Below are positions 1 through 11,606 of a stretch of DNA of 64,000 bases, one piece after another. Source of the stretch: Fistularia commersonii (taxonomy: Eukaryota > Chordata > Actinopteri > Syngnathiformes > Fistulariidae); contig JBBMNZ010000006.1 in assembly GCA_037954325.1 (NCBI GenBank), positions 5,238,001-5,302,000 on the forward strand. Reading direction: 5' to 3'. The first letter of the stretch is position 1. Each line of letters opens with the position of its first letter. Below the pieces are notes generated by a model that did no database searches, was not told the DNA's origin, and worked only from the letters and a program-made list of their open reading frames with translations. Made by a program: the position numbers and the translations under genes.

Positions 1-138
1 TACAGTGAATTTGACATATATTGTACAGAATCAAGTCCTAAACAACATATTTCAAAAGCAGAAACCAGCTTGATGAAATTCATTAGTTATTTCAACTCTG
101 TATCAAAAACGCTTTAACTCAGTGAGATTAGCAGTTCT
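1..138. repeat. Partial d-class monomer at the window edge
   Basis: This is the 3' part of a monomer cut by the window start. It ends GCTTTAACTCAGTGAGATTAGCAG-type linker, so it is class d with CTCAG in place of the usual CTCGG. The next monomer starts at 139. It has TGTACAGAATC where most copies have TGTGCAGAATC. Confidence 0.85.
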
Positions 139-1019
139 TTGAACGAATGGCTATATCTTTTGAACTTGTGGCTGGATTACATTGAATTTGAAATATATTG
201 TGCAGAATCATGTCCTAAACAACTTATTTCAACAGCAGAAACCAGCTTGATGAAATTCATTAGTTATTTCCACTCCGAATCAATTATGCTTCAACCCAGT
301 GACATAAGCACTTATTGAACGAATGGCTATATCTTTTGAACTTGTGGCTGGATTACACTGAATTTTACATATATTGTGCGGAATCATGTCCTGAACAAGA
401 TATGTCAACAACAGACACCAGCTTGATGAAATTCAATAGGTATTTCCACTCCGAATCAAAAATGCTTCAACTCGGAGTGATAAGCACTTTTGAACGAATG
501 GCTTTATCTTTTGAACCTGTGGCTGGATTACACTGAATTTGACATATATTGTGCAGAATCTTGTCCTAAACAACATATTTCAACAGCCGAAACCAGTTTC
601 ATGAAATTCATTAGTTATTTCCACTTCGAATCAAAAACGCTTCAACTCGGACAGATAAGCACTTTTTTGAACGAATGGCAATATCTTTTGAACCTGTGGC
701 TGGATTACACTGAATTTGACATATATTGTGCAGAATCAAGTCCTAAACAACATATTTCAACAGCAAAAACCAGCTTGATGAAATTCATTAGTTATTTCCA
801 CTCTGTATCAAAAACGCTTTAACTCGGTGAGATTAGCAGTTCTTTGAACGAATGGCTATATCTTTTGAACTTGTGGCTGGATTACACTGAATTTGACATA
901 TATTGTGCAGAATCATGTCCTAAACAACTTATTTCAACAGCAGAAACCAGCTTGATGAAATTCATTAGTTATTTCCACTCCGAATCAATTATGCTTCAAC
1001 CCAGTGACATAAGCACTTA
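139..1019. repeat. Five monomers a-b-c-d-a
   Basis: Starts at 139, 315, 490, 667 and 844. The b monomer at 315 has the domain I TTTTACATAT form and ACAGACACC where others have ACAGAAACC. The last four monomers make one 705-bp b-c-d-a unit (315-1019). Confidence 0.85.
844..1019. repeat. Exemplar monomer, class a (176 bp)
   Basis: Starts TTGAACGAATGGC and ends CCCAGTGACATAAGC followed by ACTTAT. It carries AATTATGCTTC in place of AAAAACGCTTC. The linker is one base shorter than 177, so the 59-codon frame shifts at the next monomer. Class a usually closes a HOR and is followed by b. Confidence 0.9.
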
Positions 1020-1194
1020 TTGAACGAATGGCTATATCTTTTGAACTTGTGGCTGGATTACACTGAATTTGACATATATTGTGCGGAATCATGTCCTAAA
1101 CAAATAATTTCAACAACAGAAACCAGCTTGATGAAATTCAATAGGTATTTCCACTCCGAATCAAAAATGCTTCAACTCGGAGAGATAAGCACTT
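1020..1194. repeat. Exemplar monomer, class b (175 bp)
   Basis: Diagnostic features are TGTGCGGAATC (CGG in place of CAG), AATTCAATAGGTATTTCC and linker CTCGGAGAGATAAGC followed by CACTTTTGAACG, two T residues shorter than class c. Sub-types differ in the middle: AACAAATAATTTC (1020, 2607, 5077, 6841), GAACAAAATATGTC (1725 and others) and GAACAAGATATGTC (315, 4018, 8429 and many in domain II). Confidence 0.9.
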
Positions 1195-1371
1195 TTGAAC
1201 GAATGGCTATATCTTTTGAACCTGTGGCTGGATTACACTGAATTTGACATATATTGTGCAGAATCTTGTCCTAAACAACATATTTCAACAGCCGAAACCA
1301 GTTTCATGAAATTCATTAGTTATTTCCACTCCGAATCAAAAACGCTTCCACTCGGACAGATAAGCACTTTT
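1195..1371. repeat. Exemplar monomer, class c (177 bp)
   Basis: Diagnostic features are GAATCTTGTCC, ACAGCCGAAACC, CCAGTTTCATG (which removes the AluI site) and linker CTCGGACAGATAAGC followed by CACTTTTTTG. One frame is open for all 59 codons. Variants have CTTCCACTCGG (as here) or CTTCAACTCGG. Confidence 0.9.
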
Positions 1372-1548
1372 TTGAATGAATGGCAATATCTTTTGAACCT
1401 GTGGCTGGATTACACTGAATTTGACATATATTGTGCAGAATCAAGTCCTAAACAACATATTTCAACAGCAGAAACCAGCTTGATGAAATTCATTAGTTAT
1501 TTCCAATCTGTATCAAAAACGCTTTAACTCGGTGAGATTAGCAGTTCT
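1372..1548. repeat. Exemplar monomer, class d (177 bp)
   Basis: Ends CTGTATCAAAAACGC, then ACTCGGTGAGATTAGC and AGTTCT or ACTTCT. The TAA within GCTTTAACTCGG stops the otherwise open frame in nearly every d monomer. The d1 form follows c and has GGCAATATC. The d2 form (for example 2254-2430) follows e and has TTACGCTGGATTTG or TTACGCTGAATTTG. Confidence 0.9.
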
Positions 1549-1724
1549 TTGAACAAATGGCTATATCTTTTGAACCTGTGACTGGATTACACTGAATTTG
1601 AAATATATTGTGCAGAATCATGTCCTAAACAACTTATTTCAATAGCAGAAACCAGCTTGATGAAATTCATTACTTATTTCCACTACGAATCAATTATGCT
1701 TCAACCCAGTGACATAAGCACTTA

Positions 1725-2606
1725 TTGAACGAATGGCTATATCTTTTGAACTTGTGGCTGGATTACACTGAATTTTACATATATTGTGCGGAATCATGTC
1801 CTGAACAAAATATGTCAACAACAGAAACCAGCTTGATGAAATTCATTAGGTATTTCCACTCCGAATCAAAAATGCTTCAACTCGGAGTGATAAGCACTTT
1901 TGAACGAATGGCTTTATCTTTTGAACCTGTGGCTGGATTACACTGAATTTGACATATATTGTGCAGAATCTTGTCCTAAACAACATATTTCAACAGCCGA
2001 AACCAGTTTCATGAAATTCATTAGTTATTTCCACTTCGAATCAAAAACGCTTCAACTCGGACAGATAAGCACTTTTTTGAACGAATGGCTATATTTTTTG
2101 AACTTGTGGCTGGATTACACTGAATTTGACATATAATGTGCAGAATCATTTCCTAAACAACATATTTCAACAGCAGAAATCAGCTTCATGAAATTCATGA
2201 GTTATTTCCAATCTGTATCAAAAACGCTTCAACTCGGTGAGATAAGCACTTTTTTGAATGAATGGCTATATCTTTTGAACCTGTGGCTGGATTACGCTGG
2301 ATTTGACATATATTGTGCAGAATCAAGTCCTAAACAACATATTTCAACAGCAAAAACCAGCTTGATGAAATTCATTAGTTATTTCCACTCTGTATCAAAA
2401 ACGCTTTAACTCGGTGAGATTAGCAGTTCTTTGAACGAATGGCTATATCTTTTGAACTTGTGGCTGGATTACACTGAATTTGACATATATTGTGCAGAAT
2501 CATGTCCTAAACAACTTATTTCAACAGCAGAAACCAGCTTGATGAAATTCATTAGTTATTTCCACTCCGAATCAATTATGCTTCAACCCAGTGACATAAG
2601 CACTTA
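1725..2606. repeat. HOR b-c-e-d-a, 882 bp
   Basis: Starts at 1725, 1900, 2077, 2254 and 2431. The b monomer is the TTTTACATAT / GAACAAAATATGTC form with a GGAGTGATAAGC linker. Compared with the common six-mer, the d1 monomer between c and e is missing. Confidence 0.86.
2077..2253. repeat. Exemplar monomer, class e (177 bp)
   Basis: Diagnostic features are GACATATAATGTGC (an in-frame TAA), GAATCATTTCC, GAAATCAGCTTCATG, AATTCATGAGTTATTTCC and linker CTCGGTGAGATAAGC. The following monomer starts TTGAATG rather than TTGAACG. Confidence 0.9.
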
Positions 2607-3311
2607 TTGAACGAATGGCGATATCTTTTGAACTTGTGGCTGGATTACACTGAATTTGACATATATTGTGCGGAATCATGTCCTAAACAAATAATTTCAA
2701 CAACAGAAACCAGCTTGATGAAATTCAATAGGTATTTCCACTCCGAATCAAAAATGCTTCAACTCGGAGAGATAAGCACTTTTGAACGAATGGCTATATC
2801 TTTTGAACCTGTGGCTGGATTACACTGAATTTGACATATATTGTGCAGAATCTTGTCCTAAACAACATATTTCAACAGCCGAAACCAGTTTCATGAAATT
2901 CATTAGTTATTTCCACTCCGAATCAAAAACGCTTCCACTCGGACAGATAAGCACTTTTTTGAATGAATGGCAATATCTTTTGAACCTGTGGCTGGATTAC
3001 ACTGAATTTGACATATATTGTGCAGAATCAAGTCCTAAACAACATATTTCAACAGCAGAAACCAGCTTGATGAAATTCATTAGTTATTTCCAATCTGTAT
3101 CAAAAACGCTTTAACTCGGTGAGATTAGCAGTTCTTTGAACAAATGGCTATATCTTTTGAACCTGTGGCTGGATTACACTGAATTTGACATATATTGTGC
3201 AGAATCATGTCCTAAACAACTTATTTCAATAGCAGAAACCAGCTTGATGAAATTCATTACTTATTTCCACTACGAATCAATTATGCTTCAACCCAGTGAC
3301 ATAAGCACTTA
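2607..3311. repeat. HOR b-c-d-a, 705 bp, copy of 1020-1724
   Basis: Matches 1020-1724 closely at +1587 bp. It has GGCGATATC where the first copy has GGCTATATC near 2616, and GTGGCTGG in its a monomer where the first copy has GTGACTGG. Confidence 0.86.
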
Positions 3312-4017
3312 TTGAACGAATGGCTATATCTTTTGAACTTGTGGCTGGATTACACTGAATTTTACATATATTGTGCGGAATCATGTCCTGAACAAAATAT
3401 GTCAACAACAGAAACCAGCTTGATGAAATTCATTAGGTATTTCCACTCCGAATCAAAAATGCTTCAACTCGGAGTGATAAGCACTTTTGAACGAATGGCT
3501 TTATCTTTTGAACCTGTGGCTGGATTACACTGAATTTGACATATATTGTGCAGAATCAAGTCCTAAACAACATATTTCAACAGCAGAAACCAGCTTGATG
3601 AAATTCATTAGTTATTTCCACTCTGTATCAAAAACGCTTTAACTCGGTGAGATTAGCAGTTCTTTGAACGAATGGCTATATTTTTTGAACTTGTGGCTGG
3701 ATTACACTGAATTTGACATATAATGTGCAGAATCATTTCCTAAATAACATATTTCAACAGCAGAAATCAGCTTCATGAAATTCATGAGTTATTTCCAATC
3801 TGTATCAAAAACGCTTCAACTCGGTGAGATAAGCACTTTTTTGAATGAATGGCTATATCTTTTGAACCTGTGGCTGGATTACGCTGGATTTGACATATAT
3901 TGTGCAGAATCAAGTCCTAAACAACATATTTCAACAGCAAAAACCAGCTTGATGAAATTCATTAGTTATTTCCACTCTGTATCAAAAACGCTTTAACTCG
4001 GTGAGATTAGCACTTCT
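3312..4017. repeat. Shortened HOR b-d-e-d, 706 bp
   Basis: Starts at 3312, 3487, 3664 and 3841. It lacks c and the closing a of the six-mer. The e monomer has an extra stop (TTTCCTAAATAACAT near 3742). Confidence 0.84.
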
Positions 4018-5076
4018 TTGAACGAATGGCTATATCTTTTGAACTTGTGGCTGGATTACACTGAATTTGAAATATATTGTGCGGAATCATGTCCTGAACA
4101 AGATATGTCAACAACAGAAACCAGCTTGATGAAATTCAATAGGTATTTCCACTCCGAATCAAAAATGCTTCAACTCGGAGAGATAAGCACTTTTGAACGA
4201 ATGGCTATATCTTTTGAACCTGTGGCTGGATTACACTGAATTTGACATATATTGTGCAGAATCTTGTCCTAAACAACATATTTCAACAGCCGAAACCAGT
4301 TTCATGAAATTCATTAGTTATTTCCACTCCGAATCAAAAACGCTTCCACTCGGACAGATAAGCACTTTTTTGAATGAATGGCAATATCTTTTGAACCTGT
4401 GGCTGGATTACACTGAATTTGACATATATTGTGCAGAATCAAGTCCTAAACAACATATTTAAACATCAGAAACCAGCTTGATGAAATTCATTAGTTATTT
4501 CCACTCTGTATCAAAAACGCTTTAACTCGGTGAGATTAGCAGTTCTTTGAACGAATGGCTATATTTTTTGAACTTGTGGCTGGATTACACTGAATTTGAC
4601 ATATAATGTGCAGAATCATTTCCTAAACAACATATTTCAACAGCAGAAATCAGCTTCATGAAATTCATGAGTTATTTCCAATCTGTATCAAAAACGCTTC
4701 AACTCGGTGAGATAAGCACTTTTTTGAATGAATGGCTATATCTTTTGAACCTGTGGCTGGATTACGCTGGATTTGACATATATTGTGCAGAATGAAGTCC
4801 TAAACAACATATTTCAACAGCAAAAACCAGCTTGATGAAATTCATTAGTTATTTCCACTCTGTATCAAAAACGCTTTAACTCGGTGAGATTAGCAGTTCT
4901 TTGAACGAATGGCTATATCTTTTGAACCTGTGGCTGGATTACACTGAATTTGACATATATTGTGCAGAATCATGTCCTAAACAACTTATTTCAACAGCAG
5001 AAACCAGCTGGATGAAATTCATTAGTTATTTCCACTCCGAATCAATTATGCTTCAACCCAGTGACATAAGCACTTA
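4018..5076. repeat. HOR b-c-d-e-d-a, 1059 bp
   Basis: Full six-mer: 175+177+177+177+177+176. It carries private stops at about 4459 (CATATTTAAAC) and 4793 (GAATGAAGTCC). The second also occurs at the matching site near 9204 in 8429-9487, so these blocks are copies at +4411 bp (25 monomers). Confidence 0.87.
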
Positions 5077-5781
5077 TTGAACGAATGGCTATATCTTTTG
5101 AACTTGTGGCTGGATTACACTGAATTTGACATATATTGTGCGGAATCATGTCCTAAACAAATAATTTCAACAACAGAAACCAGCTTGATGAAATTCAATA
5201 GGTATTTCCACTCCGAATCAAAAATGCTTCAACTCGGAGAGATAAGCACTTTTGAACGAATGGCTATATCTTTTGAACCTGTGGCTGGATTACACTGAAT
5301 TTGACATATATTGTGCAGAATCTTGTCCTAAACAACATATTTCAACAGCCGAAACCAGTTTCATGAAATTCATTAGTTATTTCCACTCCGAATCAAAAAC
5401 GCTTCCACTCGGACAGATAAGCACTTTTTTGAATGAATGGCAATATCTTTTGAACCTGTGGCTGGATTACACTGAATTTGACATATATTGTGCAGAATCA
5501 AGTCCTAAACAACATATTTCAACAGCAGAAACCAGCTTGATGAAATTCATTAGTTATTTCCAATCTGTATCAAAAACGCTTTAACTCGGTGAGATTAGCA
5601 GTTCTTTGAACAAATGGCTATATCTTTTGAACCTGTGGCTGGATTACACTGAATTTGAAATATATTGTGCAGAATCATGTCCTAAACAACTTATTTCAAT
5701 AGCAGAAACCAGCTTGATGAAATTCATTACTTATTTCCACTACGAATCAATTATGCTTCAACCCAGTGACATAAGCACTTA
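5077..5781. repeat. HOR b-c-d-a, 705 bp
   Basis: The b monomer is the AACAAATAATTTC form, as at 1020 and 2607. Together with the next six-mer it makes a ten-monomer, 1764-bp unit whose start recurs at 6841. Confidence 0.87.
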
Positions 5782-6840
5782 TTGAACGAATGGCTATATC
5801 TTTTGAACTTGTGGCTGGATTACACTGAATTTTACATATATTGTGCGGAATCATGTCCTGAACAAAATATGTCAACAACAGAAACCAGCTTGATGAAATT
5901 CATTAGGTATTTCCACTCCGAATCAAAAATGCTTCAACTCGGAGTGATAAGCACTTTTGAACGAATGGCTTTATCTTTTGAACCTGTGGCTGGATTACAC
6001 TGAATTTGACATATATTGTGCAGAATCTTGTCCTAAACAACATATTTCAACAGCCGAAACCAGTTTCATGAAATTCATTAGTTATTTCCACTTCGAATCA
6101 AAAACGCTTCAACTCGGACAGATAAGCACTTTTTTGAACGAATGGCAATATCTTTTGAACCTGTGGCTGGATTACACTGAATTTGACATATATTGTGCAG
6201 AATCAAGTCCTAAACAACATATTTCAACAGCAGAAACCAGCTTGATGAAATTCATTAGTTATTTCCAATCTGTATCAAAAACGCTTTAACTCGGTGAGAT
6301 TAGCAGTTCTTTGAACGAATGGCTATATTTTTTGAACTTGTGGCTGGATTACACTGAATTTGACATATAATGTGCAGAATCATTTCCTAAACAACATATT
6401 CCAACAGCAGAAATCAGCTTCATGAAATTCATGAGTTATTTCCAATCTGTATCAAAAACGCTTCAACTCGGTGAGATCAGCACTTTTTTGAATGAATGGC
6501 TATATCTTTTGAACCTGTGGCTGGATTACGCTGGATTTGACATATATTGTGCGGAATCAAGTCCTAAACAACATATTTCAACAGCAAAAACCAGCTTGAT
6601 GAAATTCATTAGTTATTTCCACTCTGTATCAAAAACGCTTTAACTCGGTGAGATTAGCAGTTCTTTGAACGAATGGCTATATCTTTTGAACCTGTGGCTG
6701 GATTACACTGAATTTGACATATATTGTGCAGAATCATGTCCTAAACAACTTATTTCAACAGCAGAAACCAGCTGGATGAAATTTATTAGTTATTTCCACT
6801 CCGAATCAATTATGCTTCAACCCAGTGACATAAGCACTTA
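5782..6840. repeat. HOR b-c-d-e-d-a, 1059 bp
   Basis: Starts at 5782, 5957, 6134, 6311, 6488 and 6665. The e monomer has CATATTCCAAC and d2 has GAGATCAGC where most copies have GAGATAAGC. The closing a has CCAGCTGGATG, as at 4901. Confidence 0.87.
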
Positions 6841-7545
6841 TTGAACGAATGGCTATATCTTTTGAACTTGTGGCTGGATTACACTGAATTTGACATATAT
6901 TGTGCGGAATCATGTCCTAAACAAATAATTTCAACAACAGAAACCAGCTTGATGAAATTCAATAGGTATTTCCACTCCGAATCAAAAATGCTTCAACTCG
7001 GAGAGATAAGCACTTTTGAACGAATGGCTATATCTTTTGAACCTGTGGCTGGATTACACTGAATTTGACATATATTGTGCAGAATCTTGTCCTAAACAAC
7101 ATATTTCAACAGCCGAAACCAGTTTCATGAAATTCATTAGTTATTTCCACTCCGAATCAAAAACGCTTCCACTCGGACAGATAAGCACTTTTTTGAATGA
7201 ATGGCAATATCTTTTGAACCTGTGGCTGGATTACACTGAATTTGACATATATTGTGCAGAATCAAGTCCTAAACAACATATTTCAACAGCAGAAACCAGC
7301 TTGATGAAATTCATTAGTTATTTCCAATCTGTATCAAAAACGCTTTAACTCGGTGAGATTAGCAGTTCTTTGAACAAATGGCTATATCTTTTGAACCTGT
7401 GGCTGGATTACACTGAATTTGAAATATATTGTGCAGAATCATGTCCTAAACAACTTATTTCAATAGCAGAAACCAGCTTGATGAAATTCATTACTTATTT
7501 CCACTACGAATCAATTATGCTTCAACCCAGTGACATAAGTACTTA
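6841..7545. repeat. HOR b-c-d-a, 705 bp, copy of 5077-5781
   Basis: Matches 5077-5781 at +1764 bp. It is the fourth and last block in the window with the AACAAATAATTTC b monomer. The a linker has CATAAGTAC in place of CATAAGCAC near 7537. Confidence 0.87.
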
Positions 7546-8428
7546 TTGAACGAATGGCTATATCTTTTGAACTTGTGGCTGGATTACACTGAATTTTACA
7601 TATATTGTGCGGAATCATGTCCTGAACAAAATATGTCAACAACAGAAACCAGCTTGATGAAATTCATTAGGTATTTCCACTCCGAATCAAAAATGCTTCA
7701 ACTCGGAGTGATAAGCACTTTTGAACGAATGGCTTTATCTTTTGAACCTGTGGCTGGATTACACTGAATTTGACATATATTGTGCAGAATCTTGTCCTAA
7801 ACAACATATTTCAACAGCCGAAACCAGTTTCATGAAATTCATTAGTTATTTCCACTTCGAATCAAAAACGCTTCAACTCGGACAGATAAGCACTTTTTTG
7901 AACGAATGGCAATATCTTTTGAACCTGTGGCTGGATTACACTGAATTTGACATATATTGTGCAGAATCAAGTCCTAAACAACATATTTCAACAGCAGAAA
8001 CCAGCTTGATGAAATTCATTAGTTATTTCCACTCTGTATCAAAAACGCTTTAACTCGGTGAGATTAGCAGTTCTTTGAACGAATGGCTATATTTTTTGAA
8101 CTTGTGGCTGGATTACACTGAATTTGACATATAATGTGCAGAATCATTTCCTAAACAACATATTTCAACAGCAGAAATCAGCTTCATGAAATTCATGAGT
8201 TATTTCCAATCTGTATCAAAAACGCTTCAACTCGGTGAGATAAGCACTTTTTTGAATGAATGGCTATATCTTTTGAACCTGTGGCTGGATTACGCTGGAT
8301 TTGATATATATTGTGCAGAATCAAGTCCTAAACAACATATTTCAACAGCAAAAACCAGCTTGATGAAATTCATTAGTTATTTCCACTCTGTATCAAAAAC
8401 GCTTTAACTCGGTGAGATTAGCACTTCT
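7546..8428. repeat. HOR b-c-d-e-d, 883 bp
   Basis: Starts at 7546, 7721, 7898, 8075 and 8252. Like the six-mer but without the closing a; d2 ends with GATTAGCACTTCT and runs straight into b at 8429. Confidence 0.86.
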
Positions 8429-9487
8429 TTGAACGAATGGCTATATCTTTTAAACTTGTGGCTGGATTACACTGAATTTGAAATATATTGTGCGGAATCA
8501 TGTCCTGAACAAGATATGTCAACAACAGAAACCAGCTTGATGAAATTCAATAGGTATTTCCACTCCGAATCAAAAATGCTTCAACTCGGAGAGATAAGCA
8601 CTTTTGAACGAATGGCTATATCTTTTGAACCTGTGGCTGGATTACACTGAATTTGACATATATTGTGCAGAATCTTGTCCTAAACAACATATTTCAACAG
8701 CCGAAACCAGTTTCATGAAATTCATTAGTTATTTCCACTCCGAATCAAAAACGCTTCCACTCGGACGGATAAGCACTTTTTTGAATGAATGGCAATATCT
8801 TTTGAACCTGTGGCTGGATTACACTGAATTTGACATATATTGTGCAGAATCAAGTCCTAAACAACATATTTCAACATCAGAAACCAGCTTGATGAAATTC
8901 ATTAGTTATTTCCAATCTGTATCAAAAACGCTTTAACTCGGTGAGATTAGCAGTTCTTTGAACGAATGGCTATATTTTTTGAACTTGTGGCTGGATTACA
9001 CTGAATTTGACATATAATGTGCAGAATCATTTCCTAAACAACATATTTCAACAGCAGAAATCAGCTTCATGAAATTCATGAGTTATTTCCAATCTGTATC
9101 AAAAACGCTTCAACTCGGTGAGATAAGCACTTTTTTGAATGAATGGCTATATCTTTTGAACCTGTGGCTGGATTACGCTGGATTTGACATATATTGTGCA
9201 GAATGAAGTCCTAAACAACATATTTCAACAGCAAAAACCAGCTTGATGAAATTCATTAGTTATTTCCACTCTGTATCAAAAACGCTTTAACTCGGTGAGA
9301 TTAGCACTTCTTTGAACGAATGGCTATATCTTTTGAACTTGTGGCTGGATTACACTGAATTTGACATATATTGTGCAGAATCATGTCCTAAACAACTTAT
9401 TTCAACAGCAGAAACCAGCTTGATGAAATTCATTAGTTATTTCCACTCCGAATCAATTATGCTTCAACCCAGTGACATAAGCACTTA
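8429..9487. repeat. HOR b-c-d-e-d-a, 1059 bp, copy of 4018-5076
   Basis: Shares with 4018-5076 the GAACAAGATATGTC b monomer, the ACATCAG variant in d and the GAATGAAGTCC stop. The c linker has CTCGGACGGATAAGC near 8766, a private change. Confidence 0.86.
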
Positions 9488-10017
9488 TTGAACGAATGGC
9501 TATATCTTTTGAACTTGTGGCTGGATTACACTGAATTTGAAATATATTGTGCAGAATCATGTCCTAAACAACATATTTCAACAGCAGAAACCAGTTTCAT
9601 GAAATTCATTAGTTATTTCCACTCCGAATCAAAAACGCTTCCACTCGGACAGATAAGCACTTTTTTGAATGAATGGCAATATCTTTTGAACCTGTGGCTG
9701 GATTACACTGAATTTGAAATATATTGTGCAGAATCAAGTCCTAAACAACATATTTCAACAGCAGAAACCAGCTTGATGAAATTCATTAGTTATTTCCAAT
9801 CTGTATCAAAAACGCTTTAACTCGGTGAGATTAGCAGTTCTTTGAACAAATGGCTATATCTTTTGAACCTGTGGCTGGATTACACTGAATTTGAAATATA
9901 TTGTGCAGAATCATGTCCTAAACAACTTATTTCCATAGCAGAAACCAGCTTGATGAAATTCATTACTTATTTCCACTACGAATCAATTATGCTTCAACCC
10001 AGTGACATAAGCACTTA
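9488..10017. repeat. Three-mer with a chimeric first monomer, 530 bp
   Basis: Starts at 9488, 9665 and 9842. The first monomer has a TTTGAAATATATTG / GAATCATGTCC front and a class c back half (CCAGTTTCATG, CTCGGACAGATAAGC). It reads as a fusion that removed one monomer relative to b-c-d-a. Confidence 0.83.
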
Positions 10018-11076
10018 TTGAACGAATGGCTATATCTTTTGAACTTGTGGCTGGATTACACTGAATTTTACATATATTGTGCGGAATCATGTCCTGAACA
10101 AAATATGTCAACAACAGAAACCAGCTTGATGAAATTCAATAGGTATTTCCACTCCGAATCAAAAATGCTTCAACTCGGAGTGATAAGCACTTTTGAACGA
10201 ATGGCTTTATCTTTTGAACCTGTGGCTGGATTACACTGAATTTGACATATATTGTGCAGAATCTTGTCCTAAACAACATATTTCAACAGCCGAAACCAGT
10301 TTCATGAAATTCATTAGTTATTTCCACTTCGAATCAAAAACGCTTCAACTCGGACAGATAAGCACTTTTTTGAACGAATGGCAATATCTTTTGAACCTGT
10401 GGCTGGATTACACTGAATTTGGCATATATTGTGCAGAATCAAGTCCTAAACAACATATTTCAACAGCAGAAACCAGCTTGATGAAATTCATTAGTTATTT
10501 CCACTCTGTATCAAAAACGCTTTAACTCAGTGAGATTAGCAGTTCTTTGAACGAATGGCTATATTTTTTGAACTTGTGGCTGGATTACACTGAATTTGAC
10601 ATATAATGTGCAGAATCATTTCCTAAACAACATATTTCAACAGCAGAAATCAGCTTCATGAAATTCATGAGTTATTTCCAATCTGTATCAAAAACGCTTC
10701 AACTCGGTGAGATAAGCACTTTTTTGAATGAATGGCTATATCTTTTGAACCTGTGGCTGGATTACGCTGGATTTGACATATATTGTTCAGAATCAAGTCC
10801 TAAACAACATATTTCAACAGCAAAAACCAGCTTGATGAAATTCATTAGTTATTTCCACTCTGTATCAAAAACGCTTTAACTCGGTGAGATTAGCACTTCT
10901 TTGAACGAATGGCTATATCTTTTGAACTTGTGGCTGGATTACACTGAATTTGAAATATATTGTGCGGAATCATGTCCTGAACAAGATATGTCAACAACAG
11001 AAACCAGCTTGATGAAATTCATTAGTTATTTCCACTCCGAATCAATTATGCTTCAACCCAGTGACATAAGCACTTA
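10018..11076. repeat. HOR b-c-d-e-d-a, 1059 bp
   Basis: Starts at 10018, 10193, 10370, 10547, 10724 and 10901. The closing monomer at 10901 is chimeric: its front half is b type (GCGGAATC, GAACAAGATATGTC) and its back half a type (ATTATGCTTC, CCCAGTGAC). Confidence 0.85.
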
Positions 11077-11606
11077 TTGAACGAATGGCTATATCTTTTG
11101 AACTTGTGGCTGGATTACACTGAATTTGACATATATTGTGCAGAATCTTGTCCTAAACAACATATTTCAACAGCAGAAACCAGTTTCATGAAATTCATTA
11201 GTTATTTCCACTCCGAATCAAAAACGCTTCCACTCGGACAGATAAGCACTTTTTTGAATGAATGGCAATATCTTTTGAACCTGTGGCTGGATTACACTGA
11301 ATTTGACATATATTGTGCAGAATCAAGTCCTAAACAACATATTTCAACATCAGAAACCAGCTTGATGAAATTCATTAGTTATTTCCAATCTGTATCAAAA
11401 ACGCTTTAACTCGGTGAGATTAGCAGTTCTTTGAACAAATGGCTATATCTTTTGAACCTGTGGTTGGATTACACTGAATTTGAAATATATTGTGCAGAAT
11501 CATGTCCTTAACAACTTATTTCAATAACAGAAACCAGCTTGATGAAATTCATTACTTATTTCCACTACGAATTAATTATGCTTCAACCCAGTGACATAAG
11601 CACTTA
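11077..11606. repeat. Three-mer c-d-a, 530 bp
   Basis: Starts at 11077, 11254 and 11431. It lacks b because the preceding monomer is a b/a fusion. The a monomer has a private TAA (TGTCCTTAACAAC near 11508). Confidence 0.84.

Larger units (their letters stand above)
1020..1724. repeat. HOR b-c-d-a, 705 bp
   Basis: Lengths 175+177+177+176. The b monomer has the AACAAATAATTTC form. The a monomer at 1549 starts TTGAACAAATGG and has GTGACTGGATTAC. It pairs with the next block to form a nine-monomer unit repeated at 2607 (offset 1587). Confidence 0.88.

Noticed and set aside
1067..1101. Hairpin between GACAT and ATGTC in monomers with GAATCATGTCC
   Set aside because: Arms are only 5 bp with a 15-base loop, and the second arm is lost in monomers with AAGTCC or TTGTCC.
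1020..1241. Dozens of 73- and 110-codon frames repeated along the window
   Set aside because: They are the same 59-codon monomer phase restarted at each TTG; the tail ERMAISFEPVAGLH is the next monomer read in another frame after a 175-bp step.
2032..2055. CENP-B box candidate around CTTCGAATCAAAAACGCTTC
   Set aside because: TTCG and the central A fit, but the second CGGG core is absent (AACG), and most monomers have CTCCGAATC, losing even TTCG.
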